In this document: one piece after another, positions 1 to 8,224 of the stretch
Numbering within the stretch: position 1 is the first letter of the stretch
Layout: each line of letters starts with the position of its first letter
Assembly (NCBI GenBank): GCA_007123775.1
Contig: SLGK01000304.1
Coordinates: forward strand, 1-34,041
From: Anaerolineae bacterium
Lineage (GTDB): Bacteria; Chloroflexota; Anaerolineae; Promineifilales; Promineifilaceae
DNA length: 34,041 nucleotides
Direction: 5' to 3'
Program-made: the position numbers and the translations under genes
The notes under the pieces: model-generated
What the model saw: only the letters and a program-made list of their open reading frames with translations
Databases searched by the model: none
What the model was told of the DNA's origin: nothing

Positions 1-1
1 G

Positions 2-1762
2 TTTGCCCTGGTGGGGTTGAGCGTCTGGCTTTATTTTCCGTTACGCAGCCCGACAACGCCGTTTGGCCCGACGACGATGAATACGCTGGATGGTTTTCTG
101 GCCCACGTGTTGGCGCGGGGGCTGAGTGACAGTTTGCCCTATTACAGCCTGGTAGAGCTGCCCCATCGCGCCCTGGTTTTCTGGACGCTGCTGCGGCTGC
201 AATATGGGTTACCCTTTATTGCCCTGGCCGGGGTGGGATTGTATAGGCTGTGGACAACGGCCGTTTTCCGCCCCCTGGCTCTCCTCTACACCCTGGCCTT
301 CGCTGCCAACTACGCCTTCACCATGAGCCTGCGCCAGCAAGACATCATGGCTTACCTGCTGGGACCGTTCATGCTCATCGGCATGTTGGCTGGTTTAGGG
401 CTGGTCATCTTACTCAACTGGCTGCAAGAAAAATCAAAAAAATCTGCGTTCATCCGCGTTCATGGTTCGGCTGCGCTCACCACAAGTCTGCGTCCCATTA
501 TCGGACTTTCTCTCCTAATAGCCTTTATCCTCGGCCCGCTGGCGCAGATTAACCGCAACCTGCCCCACATTTCGCTGCGGGATTACAGCGAGGGGGCGGA
601 TTTTGTAACGGCCGTATTCACCCATTTTCCCCCAGACGCCAACGCCACCCTGCTCACCAACTGGGAACACATGACCCCCCTCTGGCATACCCGCTATGTT
701 GAAAACCGCTGGCCCGACCCCAACCAGGTGCGCCCCGAATTCATCTCCACCGGCGGGGCCAATCCCTGGCTAGAAGCCGTCTTTACCCACCTGCCCGGCG
801 GTCCCGTCTACCTCCACGACTACCGGCCAGCCATCATGGCCGGTACCGAGTTTCGGCTGCGACCACGCGGCCCGTTCTATCAGGTGGTTGAACCCCACAA
901 CGCCGACCTGCCGTCAGAATTGACCACTATCACGCCCGTCAGCGGCGGCGATCTGATGCTGCTGGCTTATGACCTGCCCCAGCGCGAGGTGACGGCCGGG
1001 GATTTTGTGCCTTTAACGCTGGCTATGCAAGCCCCCCACGAAACGGCCGAATTCTACGTTCCCGTCCTCACTGTGGGCGACATGGTTTTCGAGTTTACCA
1101 CCGACAGCCACCTCGTCACCCCCCTCTGGTACAGCGACGAGATCATCATCGAACGCTTCGACTTTGCCCTGCCCCACGATTTGCCCAGCGGCAGCTATCC
1201 GATCCGTGTTGACTTCAAGAATCTGAGCCAGGACCAACTGCTGCCGCTCAACCAATCGCTGGGCGAGTTGCACGTGACCCCCCAGACAAATCCGCCCGCC
1301 ACCGACCATCTGCTGGCCAACTTTCGGCAGAGGGTGGGCCTGGTGGGAGCAACTGCCTGGCACGGCCTCAACCGTCAGGCTGCCCCCTGGGACCAGCCTA
1401 TCCACGCCCGGCCGGGCCATGTGATTCACCTGATTTTGGAATGGGAGAGCCTGGCCCTGGCCGAAGAAAGCTACACCATTTTTGTCCATCTCAACGACTT
1501 GAGCCATTTTCCCCATGTCGGCCTGGACTATACGCCATTGGGAGGGGCCACACCGACCCATCTCTGGTTCCCCAAATGGCTGCCCGGCCAACAAATGCTA
1601 GATCCGTACCGGCTACAAATTCCGGCGGAACTGTCTCCTGGCACTTATTACATTGGGGTGGGATTATATGAAATGGTCGGGCTGCGCCGGCTGCACATTT
1701 CGGATGAGCAAGGTAGCCTCAGTGGGGATCGCTATGTTTTGGGAATGGTGGTTGTCGAATAA
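2..1762 (+). CDS. DUF2723-type membrane glycosyltransferase-like protein, 5'-truncated by window edge
   Basis: The reading frame is open from base 2 and the first visible GTG (11) is preceded by in-frame codons, so the gene starts upstream of the window. The first visible residues (LYFPLRSP, then TLDGFLAHVLARG) match the central part of DUF2723 (TMTC-like O-mannosyltransferase-type) membrane proteins. About four hydrophobic helices follow in the first 180 residues (for example YGLPFIALAGVGLY and IMAYLLGPFMLIGML). The last 400 residues are soluble, beta-rich in character and presumably extracytoplasmic. Function is a family-level guess: transfer of sugar from a lipid carrier to an exported acceptor. 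A lysine-rich loop near residues 138-155 is encoded by a short repeat (about 428-475) that may be a late insertion. It converges on the downstream minus-strand gene, with only 94 nt between them. Confidence 0.75.
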   Translation, partial: FALVGLSVWLYFPLRSPTTPFGPTTMNTLDGFLAHVLARGLSDSLPYYSLVELPHRALVFWTLLRLQYGLPFIALAGVGLYRLWTTAVFRPLALLYTLAFAANYAFTMSLRQQDIMAYLLGPFMLIGMLAGLGLVILLNWLQEKSKKSAFIRVHGSAALTTSLRPIIGLSLLIAFILGPLAQINRNLPHISLRDYSEGADFVTAVFTHFPPDANATLLTNWEHMTPLWHTRYVENRWPDPNQVRPEFISTGGANPWLEAVFTHLPGGPVYLHDYRPAIMAGTEFRLRPRGPFYQVVEPHNADLPSELTTITPVSGGDLMLLAYDLPQREVTAGDFVPLTLAMQAPHETAEFYVPVLTVGDMVFEFTTDSHLVTPLWYSDEIIIERFDFALPHDLPSGSYPIRVDFKNLSQDQLLPLNQSLGELHVTPQTNPPATDHLLANFRQRVGLVGATAWHGLNRQAAPWDQPIHARPGHVIHLILEWESLALAEESYTIFVHLNDLSHFPHVGLDYTPLGGATPTHLWFPKWLPGQQMLDPYRLQIPAELSPGTYYIGVGLYEMVGLRRLHISDEQGSLSGDRYVLGMVVVE

Positions 1763-1856
1763 CAAGCATGCTCGCGCCAAGATGCGGGAGCGCAGAGAAG
1801 GGTATACCGTGTGCTTACGCGCCTCTGTGCGAATTGTTATTGTTGGTCTATCCGGG

Positions 1857-4193
1857 TTAACGTCGCTCGCTCTTCGCCTTTGCCCATTGCCACAGACGCT
1901 GCCACTGGGTTTTAGCGGTATAGCGCAGCAGCAACGGCCGTAATTGTTGCCACTCCTGCCGCGAATCGAATGCCTCATCCTCACTGTGGCTGCGGCTGAA
2001 CATCCGCAAAACGTACTGCTGCGTCAACTGCCAGATCGAACGTTCCCCTTCCGGCACCTTTTGCGCCATCTCGCTGGCCCGCTCGTGGGGTGTTTGCGTT
2101 GGCCGAACAGCAAGGCCTAGCCAGTTGCCCCAGCGCCCCAACCGATCATAGCTGAGCGAGACGTCTGACTCGACGCGGGAGTTGTAGCTATTGGCCGTAA
2201 ATACCAGGCCGGCCGCCGTGCCGACTATAAGTAGCGCCCCCACAATTTGCCAGATAGAAACGCCGGATACGGCCGTTGCTGTTGGTGCTGTCTGTTCTTC
2301 TTCAAGATCGAAAAAGGAAGCCGTATCCTCATCCGTAGCAAAAAAGTCATCCATCAAGATCAAATCTTGCAGGCCCTCGCTAGTTAGCCGCATCTCATCG
2401 CTGCTGGCATCATCTGAATCATCTGGCAAACCACCAGGCGGCAGTTCCGGCCGGCTGATCACGGGAATAGCCGACGTTGGCTCAAACTGAATCCAGCCAT
2501 ATTCGGGGAAATACACCTCTACCCAGGTATGGGCATGGTTGGCCCGCACCCGATAGGAGCGCGTGGCCTCATCCCAATCGCCCTGAGCATAGCCAGTGAC
2601 AAAGCGTGCCGGAACGCCCTGCGAACGGAGCATAATCGCCATGGCCGCCGCATAATAGTTGCAGTACCCTTCCTGGCTTACAAACAGCACGTGGTGGACC
2701 GGTTCTACATCGCGCGGTGGGGCGTCAATCTGGTCATTGTAGCGAATAGTGGCCCGCAGGTAGTCTCGCACCGCAATGGCTTTGTCATAAGGATTATCAT
2801 AAACGGCCGTTATCTGCTCGGCCAGGGCAATTGTTTCTGGGGTGATTGAGTCGGGTAACTGCAAATAGCGAGACGTAACCCATTCAGGATAATCTACCGA
2901 TGCCCGACGCAGGCTATACGAATCGGCCGTGGATAGGTAGGACAACATCCGGTAGCGGTCTCCCTGCCGCAAGATGTAGCGAGAGCGCAACCCTGTCACC
3001 AGCCACTGCTCGGACTCATCCTGTGCGGCCGTTACAAACATCTCCCGGTTCGAGGCCACCGGTTCAGGGGCACCGTACAATATACTCGAATTGGGTAAAA
3101 AATTGATAACCGTCTGCGTTACAACCTCGCGCGAGGCTGTTAGCGGAATATCCAGCAAACCGCCCCCTTCCGGGTGTAGAAAAACCTCGCCGTCACCAAT
3201 GCGCCAACTGCCATCCACGTAACTTTCGTAAGCCACCGCCTGCCAATAGACAAGGGGTAGCTTCTCTGGTACATAGATGTCCATGACCAATGAATTGCCA
3301 ACTGTGCGCGGACCACCTAACGTCAGCGTATCCTGATAAGGATCGTTGACGGCACTACCATAACTGCGTAATGACGAAAACAGGCGTGTCCAGCCGTCTT
3401 GGACACTGCGCCACGGGCCTTGTGTGCCGCTCAACATATCGTTGACGGCCGCACTGGCCGGCATAGCGGGCAGGCTCCAGGCCACGATAAGGGCGGCCAG
3501 CCCCACCAACAGCCCAGAGCGCAAAAATGAAAAGCGAATGTCGGGCCGGTAGCGCACACGCTTCTTACGCCAGTTATCTTCCCGATCTATTAGATAGTTG
3601 TAGGTGATGTACATGAATGCCAGCAGACTGTAGGCAGCCAGAGACAGTGACATTTGGACGGCTCTAGGGCCAACGTAATAATAGACTACGCTGAACAGCA
3701 CAATGCCGGTAGGAATGATGGACCGCCACAAGAAGCGACGGCGTAAGGTAAACCAGGCGGCCGTATAGCCCAGTAGCCAATAAATAATCGTGGTTTGAAT
3801 AACAAAGATGAAGCCGTCTCGACTGGTGCCCTGGCTAAAGGCCTGTTGCAGCCATTCCGCCTGCCGGCTAACCAGATCAAAAACGCGCTCACGCCAGGTC
3901 AAATCGTCAGACAGTTGCAGGCCGCAAAAGTAAAAAACGGCAAACAGGCCATAGATGAGGGCAAAAGCGTGAGCACGGCGGGGCGAGAAGTGGCTGACCG
4001 CCAGCAAGATACCCACGCCAAAACTGATTGTACCAACCAGGGGGATAATAAATAGGCCATCAATCCAGTCGGCCTGGACAATGGCCATGCCCGAAACAAA
4101 AATCATGGCCCAGACCAGGAACAAACTAATCCGTGCTTTGCCGAGGTCAACTTGTTCTACTTCTTCTGCTTGTTCTACTTGTTGGTTGTCCAT
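1857..4193 (-). CDS. TgpA-like membrane transglutaminase (DUF3488 + transglutaminase core + DUF4129)
   Basis: A 778-residue protein. The N-terminal 250 residues hold a bundle of hydrophobic helices typical of the TgpA/DUF3488 region. A periplasm-type segment follows, then a transglutaminase-like core with the catalytic Cys in EGYCNYYAAAMAIMLRSQG (about Cys511) and the catalytic His in NHAHTWVEVYFPEYGW (about His555). The usual third residue Asp is Glu in the FEPT motif. One further helix (WQIVGALLIVGTAAGLVF) precedes a DUF4129-like tail (YDRLGRW...RPTQTPHERA). The family is a membrane-bound cysteine peptidase or transglutaminase acting outside the membrane; the substrate is unknown. I chose the ATG at 4193 because GGAGG lies 10 nt upstream; an in-frame GTG at 4202 is only 1 nt from it. 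A TATAAT (4272-4277, minus strand) is a possible -10, with a poor -35. Confidence 0.88.
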   Translation of the reverse strand: MDNQQVEQAEEVEQVDLGKARISLFLVWAMIFVSGMAIVQADWIDGLFIIPLVGTISFGVGILLAVSHFSPRRAHAFALIYGLFAVFYFCGLQLSDDLTWRERVFDLVSRQAEWLQQAFSQGTSRDGFIFVIQTTIIYWLLGYTAAWFTLRRRFLWRSIIPTGIVLFSVVYYYVGPRAVQMSLSLAAYSLLAFMYITYNYLIDREDNWRKKRVRYRPDIRFSFLRSGLLVGLAALIVAWSLPAMPASAAVNDMLSGTQGPWRSVQDGWTRLFSSLRSYGSAVNDPYQDTLTLGGPRTVGNSLVMDIYVPEKLPLVYWQAVAYESYVDGSWRIGDGEVFLHPEGGGLLDIPLTASREVVTQTVINFLPNSSILYGAPEPVASNREMFVTAAQDESEQWLVTGLRSRYILRQGDRYRMLSYLSTADSYSLRRASVDYPEWVTSRYLQLPDSITPETIALAEQITAVYDNPYDKAIAVRDYLRATIRYNDQIDAPPRDVEPVHHVLFVSQEGYCNYYAAAMAIMLRSQGVPARFVTGYAQGDWDEATRSYRVRANHAHTWVEVYFPEYGWIQFEPTSAIPVISRPELPPGGLPDDSDDASSDEMRLTSEGLQDLILMDDFFATDEDTASFFDLEEEQTAPTATAVSGVSIWQIVGALLIVGTAAGLVFTANSYNSRVESDVSLSYDRLGRWGNWLGLAVRPTQTPHERASEMAQKVPEGERSIWQLTQQYVLRMFSRSHSEDEAFDSRQEWQQLRPLLLRYTAKTQWQRLWQWAKAKSERR

Positions 4194-4344
4194 CAGCGTC
4201 ACGCCTCCGTGCCAGCTATCATAAATCGGTTTAGTTGATTGTAGGCCATGATGATATTGCTACTCTTGGCCATTATAGCAGGAAGGGACAGGCTGAGGCT
4301 ACCATGACCGCCGGTGGTTTATAGACACCTCATATACGTTTGGC

Positions 4345-6186
4345 CTATGTGTTGACGCTCTTTTTGGCTCGCTTTATTTCGCGCTGACGGATGGCGTGGT
4401 TAAGTTCCTTCTTGCGAACGCGCAGAGCGGCCGGCGTAACTTCGAGCAGCTCGTCTTCGTGCAGATATTCAATGGCGTCGTCCAGCGATAAAATGCGGGG
4501 TGGAGACAGAGCTTCTACAATAGCCGTGGGACCGGTGCGAACGGCCGATAACGTTTTTGTTTTGCACACATTGACCACTAACTCATCTTCACGGATATGC
4601 TGACCAACCACCTGCCCACTATACACTTCCTGGCCGGGTTCAATGAAGAAAGTGCCTCGCTGTGTCAGGTTGCTGAGGGCATAAAAGCTAACGGTGCCCG
4701 TTTCCATGGCCACCAACGAGCCGAAATCACTCGTTTCGATGTCGCCCATGTAGGGTTCGTAACCATGAAACAGCGTGTGATAAATACCCGTGCCCCGCGT
4801 TGCCGTCAGAAATGAGTTGCGAAAGCCCAGAATGCCCCTGGTGGGGACCAGGTATTCGGTATACACGGTGCCATCCTCACCATAGCGAATGGTTTGCATC
4901 AGACCGCGCCGTCGCCCCAGCAGTTCGCTGACCGCGCCCAGGTAGTCGTTGTGGACTTCGAGGAAAAGCTGCTCAACCGGCTCGGTCAGGCCCGCATCGG
5001 TGCGGCGGAAGATAACTTCGGGACGGCTAACAGAAAATTCGTACCCCTCACGCCGCATCGTTTCGATAAGGATGGCCAGATGGAGTTCGCCCCGGCCAGA
5101 AACGATGAACTCACCGGCCACGTCTGTTTCGGCCACTTTCATGGCTACGTTACGCTCTAACTCAGCCATCAGCCGTTCGCGTATCTGGCGGCTAGTGAGA
5201 TATTTGCCGTCGCGACCGGCGAAGGGGCTGTCATTGACGCCAAAGGTCATGCGCACCGTTGGCTCTTCGACGGTGATGGGGGGTAAGGGGCGCGGGTCGT
5301 TGGGATCGGTGAGGGTGTCGCCAATGCCCACGCCGTCAATACCGGCGACGGCGACGATATTGCCGGCCTCAACCTGGCCGGCTTCAACGCGCTGTAGATC
5401 GCGAAACGTGTACACTTTGTTGACTTTGGCGCTGCGTGTTTCGCCTTTGGCAGTGATGTGGGCAATGGCCTGGCCCGGTTTAATGCTGCCGCTATTCAGC
5501 CGGCCGATGGCTATTTTGCCCACGTAGGAACTATACTCCAGGGTAGAAACCAGCATTTGCAGTGGACCAGCGGCATCAACCTGTGGCGGGGGCAGGTGGC
5601 TGATGATGGTGTTGAATAACGGCCGTAAATCGGCCGTTATATCATCAGGTGAAAATCCGGCTCTGGCCTCTAATGCCTGAGTGTAGATCACGGGGAAATC
5701 GGCCTGCTCCTCTGTCGCACCCAGGTCAATAAACAGGTCAAAGGTGGCGTTGACCACGTAATCGGGCCGGGCGGCGGGGCGGTCAATCTTGTTGACCACC
5801 ACAATGACCTTGTGGCCCCGCTCTAACGCCTGGCGCAACACAAAGCGAGTCTGGGGCATAGGGCCTTCCACGGCATCGACCAGCAGCAGCACGCCATCAA
5901 CCATATTGACCACACGTTCCACCTCACCGCCAAAATCGGCGTGGCCGGGCGTATCCACCAGGTTGATGGTCACGCCTTCGTATTGGATGCTGGTATTCTT
6001 GGCCAAAATCGTGATGCCCCGCTCCCGTTCCAGGTCGTTGGAGTCGAGGATGCGCTCAGCAACAGCCTGATTGGCGCGAAAAACGTTGGTCTGGCGCAAC
6101 ATGCCATCCACCAGTGTTGTCTTGCCATGATCGACATGGGCAATAATAGCTATATTACGAATGTTTTTTCTCGGTAGTAGATTCAT
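4345..6186 (-). CDS. typA: TypA/BipA ribosome-associated translational GTPase
   Basis: A 613-residue TypA/BipA, the normal full length. The G1 motif AHVDHGKTT (residues 16-24), G3 [15 protein letters not shown] and G4 NKIDRP are intact. Elongation-factor domains II, III and V and the TypA-specific C-terminal domain ([17 protein letters not shown], then [21 protein letters not shown]) follow. The family is a GTPase that binds the ribosome like EF-G and is needed under stress and cold. The gene has its own promoter and a terminator-like hairpin only 19 nt before the ATG (described separately), which suggests leader control. No convincing Shine-Dalgarno sequence precedes the start. Confidence 0.97.
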   Translation of the reverse strand: MNLLPRKNIRNIAIIAHVDHGKTTLVDGMLRQTNVFRANQAVAERILDSNDLERERGITILAKNTSIQYEGVTINLVDTPGHADFGGEVERVVNMVDGVLLLVDAVEGPMPQTRFVLRQALERGHKVIVVVNKIDRPAARPDYVVNATFDLFIDLGATEEQADFPVIYTQALEARAGFSPDDITADLRPLFNTIISHLPPPQVDAAGPLQMLVSTLEYSSYVGKIAIGRLNSGSIKPGQAIAHITAKGETRSAKVNKVYTFRDLQRVEAGQVEAGNIVAVAGIDGVGIGDTLTDPNDPRPLPPITVEEPTVRMTFGVNDSPFAGRDGKYLTSRQIRERLMAELERNVAMKVAETDVAGEFIVSGRGELHLAILIETMRREGYEFSVSRPEVIFRRTDAGLTEPVEQLFLEVHNDYLGAVSELLGRRRGLMQTIRYGEDGTVYTEYLVPTRGILGFRNSFLTATRGTGIYHTLFHGYEPYMGDIETSDFGSLVAMETGTVSFYALSNLTQRGTFFIEPGQEVYSGQVVGQHIREDELVVNVCKTKTLSAVRTGPTAIVEALSPPRILSLDDAIEYLHEDELLEVTPAALRVRKKELNHAIRQREIKRAKKSVNT

Positions 6187-6205
6187 GATTTTCTGCTATC
6201 AGGCG

Positions 6206-6230
6206 AAAAAAGACCCGGCATAAACCGGGT
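6206..6230 (-). terminator. typA: Terminator-like hairpin in the typA leader
   Basis: On the minus strand ACCCGG (6230-6225), a six-base loop and CCGGGT (6218-6213) form a stem, followed by C and six T residues (6211-6206). It lies between a strong promoter (6323-6351) and the typA ATG (6186), so it is either an attenuator of typA or the end of a short RNA of about 110 nt. I see no leader peptide between promoter and hairpin. Confidence 0.65.
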
Positions 6231-6322
6231 TGCAGTGCAGTCTCTTTTGCTTGCGTAAAGGATGGCCCAAAGCTGTCAGGAGTATGTCAGGCGGACCTTT
6301 CGTTCAGGTTCTTCGAAAGTGG

Positions 6323-6351
6323 ATTGTATGGTAAACAGAGCATGGATGCAA
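6323..6351 (-). promoter_or_regulatory. typA: Sigma-70-type promoter of typA
   Basis: On the minus strand TTGCAT (6351-6346), a 17-nt spacer and TACAAT (6328-6323). Transcription would start near 6316, giving a 130-nt leader. A CTTTCG/CGAAAG stem lies at the very 5' end of that leader. Confidence 0.55.
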
Positions 6352-6435
6352 TGTCAGGAGCTATGTACTCAGGAGCGGATAAGAAATCGACCGATGACCC
6401 TGCTCAACAGGACATAGCGGTGTTCCATTGCTCAT

Positions 6436-8040
6436 TCAAAAGGTGCGATGAACAAAACGGCCGTTTACCATCGTCCCCACAATCTCCACAGTCAACAACT
6501 CATCCGGCGGCATCGTGAAAATGTCCCGGCTGAACAGCGTCAGGTCGGCCAGTTTACCCGGCGCAATGCTGCCCTGGGTGGCGGTTTGGCCGCTCGTTTC
6601 GGCCGCAGCCAGTGTAAAGGCGCGGACCGCTTCGGCCACGGTCAACCGCTGTTCGGGATGCCAGCCGTCGGGGCCGGGTGAGCCATCGGCCCGGCGGCGG
6701 GTTACGGCTGCGTGCAGGCCGGGTAGTGGGTCAATGGCCTCAATGGGCGCATCGGAGCCAAAGACGAGGGTGGCCCCTGTGTCGAGCATGGTGCGCCAGG
6801 CGTAGCTGCAGCGCGTGCGCTCGCCCCAGTAGCGGGTAGCCATCTCCATATCAGATGTGGCGTGTATGGGCTGCATCGAGGCAATGACGTTTAGTTGAGC
6901 CAGTCGCTGCAAATCGGTGGGGTGCAAGACCTGCACATGCTCAATCCGGTGGCGCAAGGTCTGGCCGCGTGGATTGGCCTGCTCCTGTTGCCGCACTGCT
7001 TCATAGACGTCTAGCACATCATGGTTGGCCCGGTCGCCGATGGCATGGACGGTCAGGCTAAGGTCGTGGGCACTGGCCCGCAGCGCATATTGGAGCATCT
7101 CCTCCTTATCGACCACCACAATGCCCCGGTTGTCCGGTTCCCCTTCGTACGGCTCGACCATGGCGGCTGTTTTTGGCCCTAAAGCACCATCGGCAAAGAT
7201 TTTGATCCCCCCAATTCGCAGCCAGGCATCGCCAAAGCCAGAGCGCAGCCCGACGCCGATCGCTTCTTCAAGCAAAGCGACCGGGATATTTTTGACGACG
7301 CGCAGCCCCAACTCCCCATTTTGATGCAGCGTTTGCAGGGCGGTGAAGCAGGAACGGCCGTCGAAATCATGAATTCCGGTCAAACCCACCTGCCAACAAT
7401 GGGCCTGAGCCTGCCGCATGGCGGCCACAATTTCGGCCTCAGTGGGCGGCGGGATGTGGACCGAGATCAGCTTCATTGCTTCTTCAAATAGAATGCCGGT
7501 GGGTAGGCCATGCTGATTGCGTTGAATCTGGCCACCGGGCGGGTCGGCCGTGGCCTCCGTAATGCCTGCCAGTTGCAGAGCACGGCTGTTGGCCCAGGCG
7601 GCATGGCCGCTTTTGTGGGTCAGGTAGGCGGGGCGGTTGCCCGTTAGCCGGTCAAGTAGGGCGGCGGTGGGAAAGGTACGCTCGACCCATTGGTCCTGTG
7701 CCCAGCCCCAGCCTTGCAGCCAGGCAGCGGTTGGCCCGTCGGCCTCAAGGCGCTGTTGAACACGGGCCAACACCTCAGCCAGCGATTGGCAACCGTCCAT
7801 GTTGACGCGCTGGCGGGCTATAGCGAAGTTCTTGAAGTGGACGTGGGCATCGACCAGGCCGGGGGTGACACAACGGCCGTTCAGGTCCACTCGTTCGATG
7901 ACACCGGCCAATCCGGCCATGTCGTCATCGCTGCCTACGGCCAAAACACGGCCGTTACGAATGGCCACGGCCGTGGCCACAGGCCGTTGGGGATCGATGG
8001 TGTAGAAACGGCCGTTGTAGAGTATAGTTAAGTCGTCCAT
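6436..8040 (-). CDS. YtcJ-like amidohydrolase (Amidohydro_3 family)
   Basis: A 534-residue metal-dependent amidohydrolase. Near the N-terminus are the small beta-sandwich and the metal site GLVDAHVHF. Further metal or catalytic segments are HAIGDRANHDVLDVYE, RIEHVQ and FGSDAPIEAIDP, all characteristic of the YtcJ-like branch. A C-terminal strand (GKLADLTLFSRDIF, then TMVNGRFVHRTF) rebuilds the sandwich. Members hydrolyse amide or imide bonds; the substrate cannot be told from sequence. An in-frame ATG exists 69 nt further upstream, but 8040 is preferred: AAGGA sits just before it and the family start MDDLTILYNGRFYTI fits. It is a separate unit from typA, whose promoter follows it. Confidence 0.88.
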   Translation of the reverse strand: MDDLTILYNGRFYTIDPQRPVATAVAIRNGRVLAVGSDDDMAGLAGVIERVDLNGRCVTPGLVDAHVHFKNFAIARQRVNMDGCQSLAEVLARVQQRLEADGPTAAWLQGWGWAQDQWVERTFPTAALLDRLTGNRPAYLTHKSGHAAWANSRALQLAGITEATADPPGGQIQRNQHGLPTGILFEEAMKLISVHIPPPTEAEIVAAMRQAQAHCWQVGLTGIHDFDGRSCFTALQTLHQNGELGLRVVKNIPVALLEEAIGVGLRSGFGDAWLRIGGIKIFADGALGPKTAAMVEPYEGEPDNRGIVVVDKEEMLQYALRASAHDLSLTVHAIGDRANHDVLDVYEAVRQQEQANPRGQTLRHRIEHVQVLHPTDLQRLAQLNVIASMQPIHATSDMEMATRYWGERTRCSYAWRTMLDTGATLVFGSDAPIEAIDPLPGLHAAVTRRRADGSPGPDGWHPEQRLTVAEAVRAFTLAAAETSGQTATQGSIAPGKLADLTLFSRDIFTMPPDELLTVEIVGTMVNGRFVHRTF

Positions 8041-8086
8041 AGGATTCCTTTGCCAATAATCAATGACTTCACTGAAAAGAGGTCCC

Positions 8087-8149
8087 AAAACCGAGTTTTT
8101 CAAGATCAACCACTCTGGTGTTGTGTCTCAGCCCAAAACTCGGTTTTTT
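8087..8149. repeat. Inverted repeat, possible terminator of recD2
   Basis: AAAACCGAGTTTT (8087-8099) and its exact reverse complement AAAACTCGGTTTT (8135-8147) are separated by 35 nt, and each arm ends in a T run in either orientation. Flanking ACTGAA and TTCAGT extend the pairing after a bulge. It lies between recD2 and the next minus-strand gene, so a terminator role is plausible. The long loop is unusual. Confidence 0.55.
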
Positions 8150-8224
8150 CAGTAGACCCCCCAATTGTAGTTCGCCAATGGTACGCCAAAATCCATCCGT
8201 CGGCTATCGGCCATAATGGTCCAA

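Noticed and set aside
1763..1856. Weak inverted repeat (CGCAGAG ... CTCTG) between convergent genes as a terminator
   Set aside because: The stem is short and imperfect, with a long loop and no T run.
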